From assembly GCA_007131745.1 (NCBI GenBank), contig SLPX01000035.1, positions 1 to 64,000 of the forward strand: 64,000 nt of DNA, given 5' to 3'. Positions 18,240-27,457 of the stretch are shown one piece after another; positions within the stretch are counted from its first letter, which is position 1, and every line of letters starts with the position of its first letter. The stretch comes from Myxococcales bacterium. Lineage in GTDB: Bacteria; Myxococcota; Polyangia; HGW-17; SLPX01. Both the position numbers and the translations under genes were made by a program. The notes beneath the pieces were generated by a model. That model ran no database searches, had not been told where the DNA came from, and saw only the letters and a program-made list of their open reading frames with translations.

Positions 18240-19304
18240 TCACTTGCGAGAATCTTCCTCCTTGAAAACCTCTTCAATCAATCTTTGGGGTCCTTTTCGC
18301 GGGCCGCACCTTTCCATGATCTTTCCCCGGGAAAACAACAGCCAACCATTACGAGCAGCCGCTATTCCAAGATCACACCTGCTCGCTTCCCCCGGCCCGT
18401 TGATTTCACAACCCATGACTGCAACGGTCAACGAAACACGACACCCCTCAAAAGTTTCTTCAAGCTCTCGGGCTATTCCGGAAATATCCTCCCTGGTGCG
18501 ACCGCACATCGGGCAGGCTATGATCTCCACGCCTTCATCCCGAAGCCCCACCGCCTTTAACAGGCTTTTCGCCGCCCTGATTTCATCAATGGGAGCTCCG
18601 GACAATGAAATGCGAAGAGTGTCTCCAATCGACTCGGAAAGAAGAGGAGCCAAGGCTAAGACTGAACGAACCGTTCCCTGCACACCGGCTCCGGATTCGG
18701 TGAAGCCCAAATGTATCGGCCGGTCCCCCCCTGCTGCAAGCGCCCTGTTCAGCCTGGCATTCAGGTCTATGTGTGAAGATTTGGCGGAAATCTTTATGTT
18801 TTCAACCCCGTCATCGGCAAGTCGATTCACCGTCTCCCAAAGAGGATTCAGAAGGGATTCCAAGGTGACTTCCCTGCCCGGTTTCAAGGTGCCCGCGTTT
18901 ACACCCACTCTTACCGCACTGTTTGTCTTTCTGAGAACGCTGGCCAGCTTTTTTTCCACCGTTCTATCGGCTGGAAACAAGGGATTTATTCTTACACCAG
19001 CGACTCCCGCGTCCAGGGCTTTTACTGCAAGTTCCAACGGATAATGGACATCCGCTATTACAGGAACGGGGCTTTCAGCGATTATGGTTTTCAAGGCGGA
19101 GATTTCGGACTCACGCGTCAAAGCAACCCTGACAAGGGACGCTCCAGCCGCGGTCATCTTTCTAATCTCCTCCACAACGGACGCTGCATCCTCGGTGGGA
19201 CGCCTGGCCATGGACTGAATTGCTACGGCCGCGCCTCCCCCAACAGGTACGTTGCCCACGTAGATCCGTCTGCTTCTCCGCGATGATGTTGCGCCGGGAG
19301 CCAT
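18240..19304 (-). CDS. ispG: 4-hydroxy-3-methylbut-2-enyl diphosphate synthase
   Basis: Penultimate MEP-pathway enzyme, reducing methylerythritol cyclodiphosphate to HMBPP using a [4Fe-4S] cluster. The start motif VPVGGGAAVAIQSMA, ADVHYP, GVRINP, KISAKSSH and the three cluster cysteines in CPMCGR and MGCEINGPGE identify IspG; about 354 residues is the usual bacterial length. It is the last gene of a closely spaced minus-strand run beginning near 24.0 kb, an odd location for a housekeeping isoprenoid gene; the upstream stop at 19324 is only 20 bases from this ATG. An earlier TTG two codons upstream is possible. Confidence 0.93.
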   Translation of the reverse strand: MAPGATSSRRSRRIYVGNVPVGGGAAVAIQSMARRPTEDAASVVEEIRKMTAAGASLVRVALTRESEISALKTIIAESPVPVIADVHYPLELAVKALDAGVAGVRINPLFPADRTVEKKLASVLRKTNSAVRVGVNAGTLKPGREVTLESLLNPLWETVNRLADDGVENIKISAKSSHIDLNARLNRALAAGGDRPIHLGFTESGAGVQGTVRSVLALAPLLSESIGDTLRISLSGAPIDEIRAAKSLLKAVGLRDEGVEIIACPMCGRTREDISGIARELEETFEGCRVSLTVAVMGCEINGPGEASRCDLGIAAARNGWLLFSRGKIMERCGPRKGPQRLIEEVFKEEDSRK

Positions 19305-19323
19305 GAACAAGGTGCTCTACCGT

Positions 19324-20751
19324 TCAAGCTCTTCGACGCAAGAAAACAGGTAAAAAGAAAAGGACGAAAAGAAACAAGAAAAACGATCCGCTGCTTCCAA
19401 GTGGAATTCCACCGCATCCACATCCCGAAAGCTGGCGGGAAAGATCCCCATCCAGATCAACTCCATTGTCGTTTCCGTTGTCGTTTCCATTGCCATTGCC
19501 GTTTCCGTTCCCGTTTTCAACTGCACATCCGGGTTTCGGCCACCCCGGCTCTTCGGGGGAATCCGCCTTGTATCCCAAAACCAGATTGTTTTCACCCGCC
19601 ATGAATCCAGCGTTGGGTGATGGAAACGCCATGGCAAACATACCGGAAGCCCTGACCATATCACCGAACGGCCCAGCGTTCATGTGTTCTTCATAATCAG
19701 GATCCATCTCCCAGGTTGATCCCCCGTTTTGAGTCCAGCTCAGCACCGTATAATAAGAAGGGCTGTCTTCATCTTCGGGTTCACAGTTTCCCGTACATGC
19801 AAGACAGAGCGCGACGCCTCGCATGTCATCGAAAAAACGAACATCCCTGCACTCGGTTACCGGGGATGTGCTCGAACCAAATACCGGGTTATCGTGATCC
19901 GGCAGGCTTTGAGGCGTCCAGTTCCTGCCTCCATCGGTTGTTTTCAAAACATACCCCGCATCAGCTCCCTTTGCAGCAATCCACCCCATGTCCGCTGTCA
20001 CAAAAGAGATTCCGCCCAGCATGTACGGAAGCCCCTGTGCTCTGATTTCCCACGTCCGGCCGCTGTCCGTGGTCCACAAAACAGCTCCCGTCACCGGCCC
20101 GTCTTCCGGAGATGTGGAAGCAACCGTAAAACCACACTCCGCATTGAACATAAAAATATCCGACAGAGAATGACCCGCAGGAACAGGCACTGTTATTTCA
20201 CTGTAGCCTTCTCCGGGAGTGAAAATCAGAATCGTATCTTCCCCTACGGCAAAAAGTTCTCCCGTGGGTATTGCCTGCATTTTGTGTATTTCCTCGGAAG
20301 GCTCATAATCCTCGCTCCATGACATTCCGCCGTTACTGCTTTTCCACAAAACATGTTCCGCCCCCATGAAGGAAACTTTCGAGCTGAAAAGCCATCCGTT
20401 TTGACTATCCGAAAAAGCAATGGATGAAAAAAACGTGAATTCAAATTGGCCGCCGCCCATTGAAGGAAGAGACATCCGGCCGAAACTCCGGCCATCGGTT
20501 GATCTCAAACCAACGGAGGGGCTTCCTGTACCTTGATCCTCAAATCCAACAGCCCAAACATTTTGTTCATCCACTGCATACAGGTCAAATATAACGTTGC
20601 CGTCACCTACGGTATCATAAAGCAAATCCCAGGATTTTTTGGCATCCGCCTCGCCACTCATTGCAAGCAGGACAACTGCCAAAACCCAAACTGAAGTTCT
20701 TGTGAACAACCCATCGCCTTTGCGTGCAAATCCTCGTCTATACCTTTTCAC
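19324..20751 (-). CDS. Secreted beta-propeller protein with MYXO-CTERM-like anchor
   Basis: Predicted exported protein of about 475 residues. GTG 20751, with GGGAGAG upstream, gives a clean signal peptide ending near MSGEADA. The body has BNR/photosystem-stability-type blades marked by SSNGGMSW, TTDSGRTWE, TTDGGRNWTP and TQNGGSTWE, expected to form a beta-propeller. A low-complexity Asn-Gly-Asp linker leads to a C-terminal tail with SGCGCGG, one hydrophobic helix and Arg-Arg-Arg-Ala, the layout of the MYXO-CTERM sorting signal that directs proteins to the cell surface in Myxococcota. Longer starts (TTG 20778, ATG 20769) are open but less good. Confidence 0.78.
   Translation of the reverse strand: MKRYRRGFARKGDGLFTRTSVWVLAVVLLAMSGEADAKKSWDLLYDTVGDGNVIFDLYAVDEQNVWAVGFEDQGTGSPSVGLRSTDGRSFGRMSLPSMGGGQFEFTFFSSIAFSDSQNGWLFSSKVSFMGAEHVLWKSSNGGMSWSEDYEPSEEIHKMQAIPTGELFAVGEDTILIFTPGEGYSEITVPVPAGHSLSDIFMFNAECGFTVASTSPEDGPVTGAVLWTTDSGRTWEIRAQGLPYMLGGISFVTADMGWIAAKGADAGYVLKTTDGGRNWTPQSLPDHDNPVFGSSTSPVTECRDVRFFDDMRGVALCLACTGNCEPEDEDSPSYYTVLSWTQNGGSTWEMDPDYEEHMNAGPFGDMVRASGMFAMAFPSPNAGFMAGENNLVLGYKADSPEEPGWPKPGCAVENGNGNGNGNGNDNGNDNGVDLDGDLSRQLSGCGCGGIPLGSSGSFFLFLFVLFFLPVFLRRRA
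19461..19520 (-). repeat. Low-complexity NGN/NDN linker repeat
   Basis: Minus-strand codons for alternating Asn-Gly and Asn-Asp (about seven copies of a 6-bp unit) form the linker before the C-terminal anchor of the propeller gene. Short near-identical units of this kind can expand or contract by slippage. Confidence 0.6.
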
Positions 20752-20782
20752 GATCGTCTCTCCCGTCATGGAGCACAAATAA

Positions 20783-21142
20783 TCAAGGGCTCTCGTTTTG
20801 CGCCACGGTCAAAAGCCTCTGCAAATAAACCCTGCTCTCCTGATCCATGTCCGAAAATTTCAACCCTGCAAGGTAGCTCTCTTTGTCGATGCTTTTGCAC
20901 CACACGATATCAGCAGCCAACTCCAAGGGATCGGTTCCCAGGTCCTCAATATCATCCACCACAACAAAAAGGGTCACCAGGGCAGGATGCCCCACAGTAA
21001 GCTCCCGATCACATGTAACCCCCACTCCCCCGATACTTAAATCCTTGGTGGTACATGTAAAAACCACGCCCCCTGAAGCAACTTCCGCGCTGATTCTTAT
21101 ATCGTAGCGACTATGCGCTCGCGTTTCATGAAAGCTGTTCAT
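20783..21142 (-). CDS. PilZ-domain protein
   Basis: 119-residue single PilZ domain. The c-di-GMP-binding motif RxxxR is RAHSR at residues 7-11 and the DxSxxG motif is DLSIGG. PilZ proteins change partner activity on binding cyclic di-GMP and often control motility, polysaccharide or type IV pili. The gene overlaps the upstream PilZ gene by 17 bases, so the two PilZ genes are translated from one transcript. The C-terminal segment (GLKFSDMDQESRVYLQRLL) is the usual end of the family. Confidence 0.87.
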   Translation of the reverse strand: MNSFHETRAHSRYDIRISAEVASGGVVFTCTTKDLSIGGVGVTCDRELTVGHPALVTLFVVVDDIEDLGTDPLELAADIVWCKSIDKESYLAGLKFSDMDQESRVYLQRLLTVAQNESP

Positions 21143-21524
21143 TGATTTTCCCGTTTTCTCCTTCTTGATCTTCTTCGGGTTGAAAGCCGTTAGCCAAGAA
21201 ATTCAAAAACAGTTCAAGATATTGCCTGGTCTGCTCATCAAGTGATGAGAACGCGGCTCCCATTTGATACCCGCCGTCGACCGGAGTGCACCAGATAATT
21301 TTTCCCTGGACGGACAATGGTTCCGAGAACGCGTTTTCTCCCAGAACCAAGGCCATTTCCATGGTGAATTTCATGCCTATCTTGAGCGGAGTAGGAAGGA
21401 CAAAACAAAGACCGCCCCGGCTTAAATCACGAGTTCGCGCTCTCTGGGAACCGAGAGCCGTCAAAACCCTGGCTTCTATATCAACATCAAAACGGGGATG
21501 TCTTCTTTTCTTCCCGTATTGCAA
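21126..21524 (-). CDS. PilZ-domain protein (paralogue of neighbour)
   Basis: 132-residue PilZ domain: KRRHPRFDVD contains RxxxR and RDLSRGG contains DxSxxG, so c-di-GMP binding is plausible. It ends with the same GAAFSSLDEQTRQYLELFL pattern as its downstream neighbour, pointing to tandem duplication, plus an acidic tail. The start is TTG with AGGAA five bases upstream. It lies between a TolC-like outer-membrane gene and the second PilZ gene. Confidence 0.87.
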   Translation of the reverse strand: MQYGKKRRHPRFDVDIEARVLTALGSQRARTRDLSRGGLCFVLPTPLKIGMKFTMEMALVLGENAFSEPLSVQGKIIWCTPVDGGYQMGAAFSSLDEQTRQYLELFLNFLANGFQPEEDQEGENGKINEQLS

Positions 21525-21642
21525 GTGCTTCCTGCCAATCTTGCCTTAGACAAATCATTTTTCAGCCGTCAGGTAAAACGGCTTTCAGCAACCGCTCCTC
21601 ATCGACGAACATTACGCCTGTTTCGGTTAAAAAGCAAGGCGG

Positions 21643-22485
21643 TCAAAAAGCCCGACCTGATTTTCCAGGCAATGGAGGACGGCGTTTTTTCAATTCTTTC
21701 CCATACCATCCACCCGTTATTCCGTCCAGCAGGCTTTCCAAACGTTCTATGGCAAGTCGTCGCGAAACCGCGGTTCGGGCGGTCCTGGGGGGATTCAAAT
21801 AATCGTTTATCTGAAGCCGTCTTCTTTCAAAAAAAACCCTCGTGACTCCATGCACGACGTCCTCGCGCATTTGTGCGATGCGCTGTGCCTCCCTGTGAAC
21901 CTTCAGTTCATCCGCGTTGAAAACAAGTCTTCCCAGGGTCCATGTCAACTGTATCCCGTAACTAAGACCATCTCCCTCTTTTTCAGCCCACTCGCCGGAC
22001 GTTCCATGTATTCCCTTAAGCCTGTATTCCGCCCCGCGGTTCTGATCGAATTTTACTCTCAAATCAGGCAGCCAAGCAGCCGACCGGACCCTCCTTGTCC
22101 ACGATGCAACAATCGACCTGTTTAAGAGTGCATACCTTATCGCAGCTTCCTGCAATTCCCTGATCCCTGGTTCCCATTCGTAAAGAGCCGATATTTCCGA
22201 AATCTCTTGACCTCTTCCGGTTTTTTTTTCGTTGGTGCTCTGCCGGACGGTTTTATTCCAGGTTTTCTCATCAACTTCCTTACCCCAGCCATCTTCCTCT
22301 TCGAAGTCCCCGGTGTCCGCCCTCTTTTTCTCCGTCCCCCTTTCTTCCGCTGCATCCGGAGGGTCTTCTCTCAAAGCAATTTTTTCTTTTCTGCGGACGA
22401 TTCTCCGTGCCGAGCTTCGTCCTTGTGCTGTTTGAGTCCAGCAAAACAAGAAAAGACAAACAAGAAAAAATTTTTTCTTCTTCAT
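21643..22485 (-). CDS. Exported protein with a strand-helix module shared with its neighbour
   Basis: About 280 residues; unrecognised. A signal peptide (KKKKFFLVCLFLFCWTQTAQG) precedes a charged, low-complexity region, then a module of about 150 residues with alternating strands (LPDLRVKFDQNRG, GLSYGIQLTWTLGRLVF) and long helices (HREAQRIAQMREDVVHGVTRVFFERRRLQ, RRLAIERLESLLDGI). The pattern resembles TolC-type outer-membrane proteins. The next gene upstream (22529-23995) ends in a similar module, also with LP.(F/L)R, W.LGR and an Arg-rich helix, so the two look paralogous. ATG 22485 is favoured by GAGGAGG eight bases upstream. Confidence 0.6.
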   Translation of the reverse strand: MKKKKFFLVCLFLFCWTQTAQGRSSARRIVRRKEKIALREDPPDAAEERGTEKKRADTGDFEEEDGWGKEVDEKTWNKTVRQSTNEKKTGRGQEISEISALYEWEPGIRELQEAAIRYALLNRSIVASWTRRVRSAAWLPDLRVKFDQNRGAEYRLKGIHGTSGEWAEKEGDGLSYGIQLTWTLGRLVFNADELKVHREAQRIAQMREDVVHGVTRVFFERRRLQINDYLNPPRTARTAVSRRLAIERLESLLDGITGGWYGKELKKRRPPLPGKSGRAF

Positions 22486-22528
22486 TTGCACAACCTCCTC
22501 AAGTCAATGTATTGCCGACATGTTTGGA

Positions 22529-23995
22529 TCAATATCCTCTTCCAGTGCGACGAGGATTGTGAATAACCTCGCTTCCAAGCAAGGTTCGAATTTCCTCGAT
22601 TTGCAACTCCAGGGTTGCGCGTTGAAAAAGGTTAAGATTGCAACCTTTTTCCTTTACAAAATTGAGCTGCCGCAATGCGCGCATCAAAGCGCGGCGGTAT
22701 TCCATCTTCCTCCGGATGCGTCTTTGCCGGTCCCTTGCATAGAGCTGCAGCGACGAACCGCTCATGGACCTGCGGCCCAGAGGCCACACGAGGGCCGCCC
22801 AGACCCGCACATTCGCTCTCCTCATACGCTGATCCCAAAAATCAATTGTTTCTGAGATCCTGACATCCAATGAAAGCCTGAATCGAGGAAGATATTCGCT
22901 CCACCTGATTCGCTTGAAAGAAAACGGAAAAGAAACATGCTCAAATTCGGGAACCAATGAAAAATCAATCTCATCTTCCGACCAATGGACTTTGTCGCCG
23001 GTGGAACGGATTCGAATCCAAAATGATTTGAATATCCCGTTTTCTGTTGCAATCCATGCGGCCGGTTTCTGTTCCAATCGCTCCGCCGCCGGCACAAAAG
23101 CACCCGCAGAAGGACGTCCTATCAGCCCCACCGCTGTTCCCTTGATCCCGGAATTCAAATCCGCAGTCATCCAGGCGGATTCCCCCCACAACAGCCAACT
23201 CCGCCTTCCCCCGGAAGCAGGTTCCAGTCGGACGACAACAGCACCCGGGCGAATTCTTTTTTCGATAGAAAAGGGGCTCTTTTCTTTCCGGGCTGTTTCG
23301 ATGCCATCCCGGGTCAGGACGGCAAGGACAACCGTGGATCCGGGACCCGTTCCAAGAGCTGCATCGAGCGGACGGGAAGAAAGGGCAATTTTTTCAAAGG
23401 TGCGCCCCCAATCAGCGGAAATGTGAACGTTCCTTTCACCAACCACTGCCAGGAAACGGGAGTTAAAAGGTCCGGGGGCAATCGATCGTATCTTTTCCTC
23501 GAAAACCGCGATGCAGGATTTCCATGTCCCGGCCGTTCTCTTCCATATGCGGTTTCCCCCGGCAACCATGAACCGGTCGGTTTTTCCATTTAATCGAATC
23601 AATGCTCTTATTTGAAACGAGTCGGAAAAAGCCTTTTCTCTTCGAAGAGGACCCTGCAAAGGCCCTGAATAAACCCCACCCGCGTCCGCTACGAGCAACT
23701 CCTTCTTTCCGAGGGCAACGCCCCGCACATCTGTTGATCCGGTTCTAAATACGAGGGTCCATGTGGCGGCTCCATCAAAGCTCATATACACGGCCCTCCG
23801 GGTCGCAGCGACCAACACTTCCGGATCGGTCGGATGCACAACAAGTTTTTCGACTCTGCCGGGAGGACCTGCAGAGATCCTGATCCATACTGTTTCCCCC
23901 GAACCGCAAGCTGCATCCTCGGCAACAGCACTCAACGGCAACATCAAAAATGCAATGAATGTGAAAGCTGCAAACAGAATCTTCCTGGAATACAT
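22529..23995 (-). CDS. Exported propeller protein with a C-terminal strand-helix module
   Basis: About 488 residues. The signal peptide (YSRKILFAAFTFIAFLMLPLSAVA) is followed by an N-terminal region with propeller-like repeats (YMSFDGAATWTLVF; NVHISADWGRTFEKI; FKSFWIRIRSTG) and then a C-terminal module of about 150 residues (FSLVPEFEHVSFPFSF, LPRFRLSLDVRI, WPLGRRSM, long basic helices) that looks homologous to the next gene's C-terminal half. The combination suggests an outer-membrane protein with a soluble propeller domain. ATG 23995 has GGAAGGG eight bases upstream. First gene of the minus-strand run that includes both PilZ genes. Confidence 0.6.
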   Translation of the reverse strand: MYSRKILFAAFTFIAFLMLPLSAVAEDAACGSGETVWIRISAGPPGRVEKLVVHPTDPEVLVAATRRAVYMSFDGAATWTLVFRTGSTDVRGVALGKKELLVADAGGVYSGPLQGPLRREKAFSDSFQIRALIRLNGKTDRFMVAGGNRIWKRTAGTWKSCIAVFEEKIRSIAPGPFNSRFLAVVGERNVHISADWGRTFEKIALSSRPLDAALGTGPGSTVVLAVLTRDGIETARKEKSPFSIEKRIRPGAVVVRLEPASGGRRSWLLWGESAWMTADLNSGIKGTAVGLIGRPSAGAFVPAAERLEQKPAAWIATENGIFKSFWIRIRSTGDKVHWSEDEIDFSLVPEFEHVSFPFSFKRIRWSEYLPRFRLSLDVRISETIDFWDQRMRRANVRVWAALVWPLGRRSMSGSSLQLYARDRQRRIRRKMEYRRALMRALRQLNFVKEKGCNLNLFQRATLELQIEEIRTLLGSEVIHNPRRTGRGY

Positions 23996-24303
23996 TTCAT
24001 CATTTCCCTTCCAAAAAAACATCGTCCAAAAATCCATGCAATTTAACTGCCAGTTTTTTTCATCAATTTTTTCAACTGGTTAATTGACTTTCTGCCACCC
24101 CCCCTTCTTTTCGTCCCGGTTCTAAAGTCCAAAAAACCTCAGGGAACAAACCGGCGGAGCTGAAACTTGTTGACATGAGATCGGAATATCTGTTTTGAAA
24201 CCGGACGCGGACAAAACCGTCCAAATCGTCGTTGCCCACAACAAAACCCGGAAACCGAATGACACACGACCTAAGAAGACCGGGAGATAGGAGTTCCTGA
24301 ATA

Positions 24304-25791
24304 ATGAACGTGCTCTATGCTGTTTCCGAAATTTTTCCAATGATTAAGACCGGGGGCCTGGCCGACGTTGCAGGGGCACTGCCGTCCGCGCTTACCGAAA
24401 CGGGTGTTTCCATCAAAATTCTTGTGCCGGGATATCCTCAGGTCCTGGAAAAAATGGGGAAAACCAGCGATCCTTTATTCATCTGCGATATCAGCGATCC
24501 GCTTTTCCCCGGACGGACGCGCTTACTGGAAGGAAAGCTTCCGGATGGATCTTCAAACCCACCGGATGTATGGGTGGTTGAAAATTCTTCGCTCTTCGAA
24601 AGAGATGGCGGACCCTATAACGATATTTACGGCCACGACTGGCATGACAATGCCATCCGGTTCGGCGCGTTTTCCAGAGCAGCGGCCATTTTATCGACCG
24701 CGGACAGCCCTGCCGGCTGGATTCCATCCATTCTGCACTTAAACGACTGGCAAACCGGCCTCGCCGCAGCCTATCTTCATTATCTTCCGTCCGACTCAAA
24801 GGCACGTACCGTACTCACCATTCATAACATCGCTTATACGGGTATTTTCGACCGTTACTGGCTCGGGCCGTTGAATCTTCCTCCTGAATCTTTTTCCATG
24901 TACGGCGTCGAATTTTTCGGCAGCATCTCGTTCCTCAAGGCAGGGATATTTTTCTCCAATGCCATAACAACCGTCTCACCGACCCATGCATGGGAGATTC
25001 AAACTCCTGAAGGAGGTCACGGGCTGCACGGACTCCTGGCAACTCGAAGAAACGATCTTACCGGCATTTTGAACGGCGCGGATTACAAGACATGGAATCC
25101 CGCAGAAGATCCTTTTTTGGAACAACATTACGGCCCAAGAAACCTCACCCGGAAAGAAGACAACAAGACCGCTCTGAGAAAAGAAACCGGCTTGTCCGAA
25201 GACCACCCGGGACCTCTGTTCGGGATGGTCAGCCGTTTAAATAGGGACAAAGGCACGGATCTAATCATAGATGGGCTGCCGGCGATACTGGAGGAAGGCC
25301 AACTTGTCGTGCTCGGCTCAGGAGATCCGGAGATGGAACTTTCTTTTCGCAAGAAAGCCGAAAAATACCCGGTCCGTATCGCGGCACGAACCGGATACGA
25401 TGAAACTCTTGCACACCGCATCATCGCTGGATCCGACTTCTTTCTCATGCCGTCGCGAATGGAACCCTGCGGCTTGACCCAGATGTATGCCATGAGATAC
25501 GGAACGCTTCCCATTGTGAGAAAAGTCGGAGGCCTCGCGGATTCGTTGGAAAATATCCCCGAGGATCAAGACGGATCCGGGAAAACGCCGAATGCCGGCA
25601 CAGGCATAGTATTCGAAGACCCCTCCCCTGCAGCCCTTTCCCACGCAGTGAAACGCGCCGGTTCCCTCTACCGGAACCAGCGGAGCATGAACAGTGCACG
25701 CAAACGGGCGATGTCAAAAGATTTCAGCTGGACGCAATCAGCGCTCCGATACCGCGACCTGTACGAAACCCTCCTCCACAAAAAACACTGA
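24304..25791 (+). CDS. glgA: Glycogen synthase
   Basis: ADP-glucose (or UDP-glucose)-dependent GT5 glycogen synthase, 495 residues. The N-terminal KTGGLADVAGALP motif binds ADP-glucose, HLNDWQTGL is the central signature, and the C-terminal GT-B domain has MPSRMEPCGLTQMYAMRYGT with the catalytic Glu region. It adds glucose to the growing alpha-1,4 chain. The 265 bases upstream separate it from a divergent exported protein gene; the Shine-Dalgarno AGGAG is ten bases before ATG, rather far. It heads the aroDE-aroC run by position only; no functional link is evident. Confidence 0.92.
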   Translation: MNVLYAVSEIFPMIKTGGLADVAGALPSALTETGVSIKILVPGYPQVLEKMGKTSDPLFICDISDPLFPGRTRLLEGKLPDGSSNPPDVWVVENSSLFERDGGPYNDIYGHDWHDNAIRFGAFSRAAAILSTADSPAGWIPSILHLNDWQTGLAAAYLHYLPSDSKARTVLTIHNIAYTGIFDRYWLGPLNLPPESFSMYGVEFFGSISFLKAGIFFSNAITTVSPTHAWEIQTPEGGHGLHGLLATRRNDLTGILNGADYKTWNPAEDPFLEQHYGPRNLTRKEDNKTALRKETGLSEDHPGPLFGMVSRLNRDKGTDLIIDGLPAILEEGQLVVLGSGDPEMELSFRKKAEKYPVRIAARTGYDETLAHRIIAGSDFFLMPSRMEPCGLTQMYAMRYGTLPIVRKVGGLADSLENIPEDQDGSGKTPNAGTGIVFEDPSPAALSHAVKRAGSLYRNQRSMNSARKRAMSKDFSWTQSALRYRDLYETLLHKKH

Positions 25792-25836
25792 AAAGGATCA
25801 ACACACCTTGAGCGCGGTGAATAAATGAAATAATAC

Positions 25837-27357
25837 ATGGTTATGATATGCATCACCGGCCGGGAAAAAACGACTCAAGCTCTCAATGATCGATTGGCGC
25901 GTTTTTCTAACGCACCACTCCAGGAAATCCGCCTGGATTTTGCGGATCACCCCTCATCCTTCCTGGAAATCCCGACAAAACAAGGCAATAAAGCCGGAGA
26001 CCTGATCATAACCTGCCGCACGGAGTCCCAGGGAGGAAAGTACAGGGGAGATGAAAGACAACGCGCGGAGTTGCTGGCGCGCGCGTTTTCCCAGCCCAAT
26101 CGCTTAGTGGATATTGAATGGACTGCAGGACCGGAACTCGCAACTTTTCTCGCCGAAAAAGGCCGCGTCATCGTATCTCATCATGTCTTCGACGAAAACT
26201 GGGAACTCTCTGAAATGATTCGAATCCTGGATGACATGGTTCAAGGGCCGGCCCATGTCATGAAACTGGCATTAAACGTATCGGATGTGGCCCGCTATGC
26301 CGACATAAAAACTCTGCTCCATCGTTTTCCCCAAAAACCCCTTGTCTTTGCTCCCATGGGAGACGGTGCATCGATAGGAAGGGTTTTTTACAGGTTCTTC
26401 AAAAGCCCTTGGACTTATGTAGCAGCGGACAAGGAAAACCAAACCGCTGCCGGCCAGCTGTGCACTGATGAACTGGAAAATCTCGGCATTGATCTGCAGC
26501 ATACCCACGCGGATGCACAAAATGAAAACAAATTGCTCGTACTCCTTGGCGGGTCACAGACAATCCATTCGCCCGGGCCTCCCGTATACAATTTTTTATT
26601 CAGAAAGGCAGGGCTTCCATATGTTTATCTTCCAGCCCCCACCGCGAATCCCAAAAAAGCGATAGCCGCGTTGAAGCCCATGGGGCTTAGCGGCGCGGCC
26701 GTCACCATGCCCCACAAGGATGCAGCGGCCGGCCTGTGCAAATCCATGAAAGGTCCCGCCCGCATCTTGGAATCAATAAACACGATGGTCCTAACGGACA
26801 ACGGATGGGAAGGCTTCAGCACCGACGGCCAGGGCGCGGTCTCCGCCCTTGAAGATCACCTGAAACGGTTGTCCAAGGAAACCTGTTCACCTGTCGAGGT
26901 TTGTGTTCTCGGGGCGGGCGGAGCCGCGAGAGCAGCAGCCCTCTCATTAAAAGAAGCCGGCGCGAATGTAACCCTTTTCGCACGACGGCCGGAAAAAGCA
27001 CTAAAGCTCGCCAAGGGCTTGCGCGTAAAACCCTGGAACCCAGAAAAACACACGTCGTGGGATGTGCTCATCAACGCTACTCCCGTGGGAAGTCGCAAGG
27101 GGGAAGAAGCCTGCTCACCGCTTGCCTTTCCGGAACAACTCGACCTCTCCGGGCGTGTGGTCATGGATATGATTCACCGACCTGTAACAACCACTCTTTT
27201 GAAGGATGCCAAGGAACGCGGTGCCGCCATTGTCCCCGGCATTGAAATGTGGATTCACCAGGGCATCGAACAGCTACAGCTCTGGACCGGCGAATGTTTT
27301 ACCGCGGACATGATCCGCCCGCCAGCGCTCTCCATCCTGAAAAACAACCCCGAATAA
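25837..27357 (+). CDS. aroDE: 3-dehydroquinate dehydratase / shikimate dehydrogenase fusion
   Basis: 506-residue fusion of two consecutive shikimate-pathway enzymes. Residues 1-220 are a type I dehydroquinase with the Schiff-base lysine in HVMKLA (Lys143) and the active-site His pair in IVSHHVF (115-116). Residues 230-506 are shikimate dehydrogenase with the substrate/base motif VTMPHK (Lys294), STDGQG and the NADP-binding VLGAGGAARAAALSL. The fusion could channel dehydroshikimate. It lies in an aro block missing aroB. The start ATG at 25837 is close to an ATG at 25843. Confidence 0.92.
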   Translation: MVMICITGREKTTQALNDRLARFSNAPLQEIRLDFADHPSSFLEIPTKQGNKAGDLIITCRTESQGGKYRGDERQRAELLARAFSQPNRLVDIEWTAGPELATFLAEKGRVIVSHHVFDENWELSEMIRILDDMVQGPAHVMKLALNVSDVARYADIKTLLHRFPQKPLVFAPMGDGASIGRVFYRFFKSPWTYVAADKENQTAAGQLCTDELENLGIDLQHTHADAQNENKLLVLLGGSQTIHSPGPPVYNFLFRKAGLPYVYLPAPTANPKKAIAALKPMGLSGAAVTMPHKDAAAGLCKSMKGPARILESINTMVLTDNGWEGFSTDGQGAVSALEDHLKRLSKETCSPVEVCVLGAGGAARAAALSLKEAGANVTLFARRPEKALKLAKGLRVKPWNPEKHTSWDVLINATPVGSRKGEEACSPLAFPEQLDLSGRVVMDMIHRPVTTTLLKDAKERGAAIVPGIEMWIHQGIEQLQLWTGECFTADMIRPPALSILKNNPE

Positions 27358-27393
27358 TGAACCCCTTATTCTGATCAACCTCAAAGACATCCA

Positions 27394-27422
27394 TTGCATC
27401 CCGACTCAAACCGGGTTAGATA
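27394..27422 (+). promoter_or_regulatory. Sigma-70-like promoter upstream of the serA-like gene
   Basis: TTGCAT (27394-27399), a 17-base spacer and TAGATA (27417-27422) sit 36 bases before the ATG. This would give a separate promoter for serA, aroA, aroK and aroC within the aromatic block. Confidence 0.45.
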
Positions 27423-27457
27423 GGTCTCAGCACAATTCTACATTGAGGAGGTTTTTC

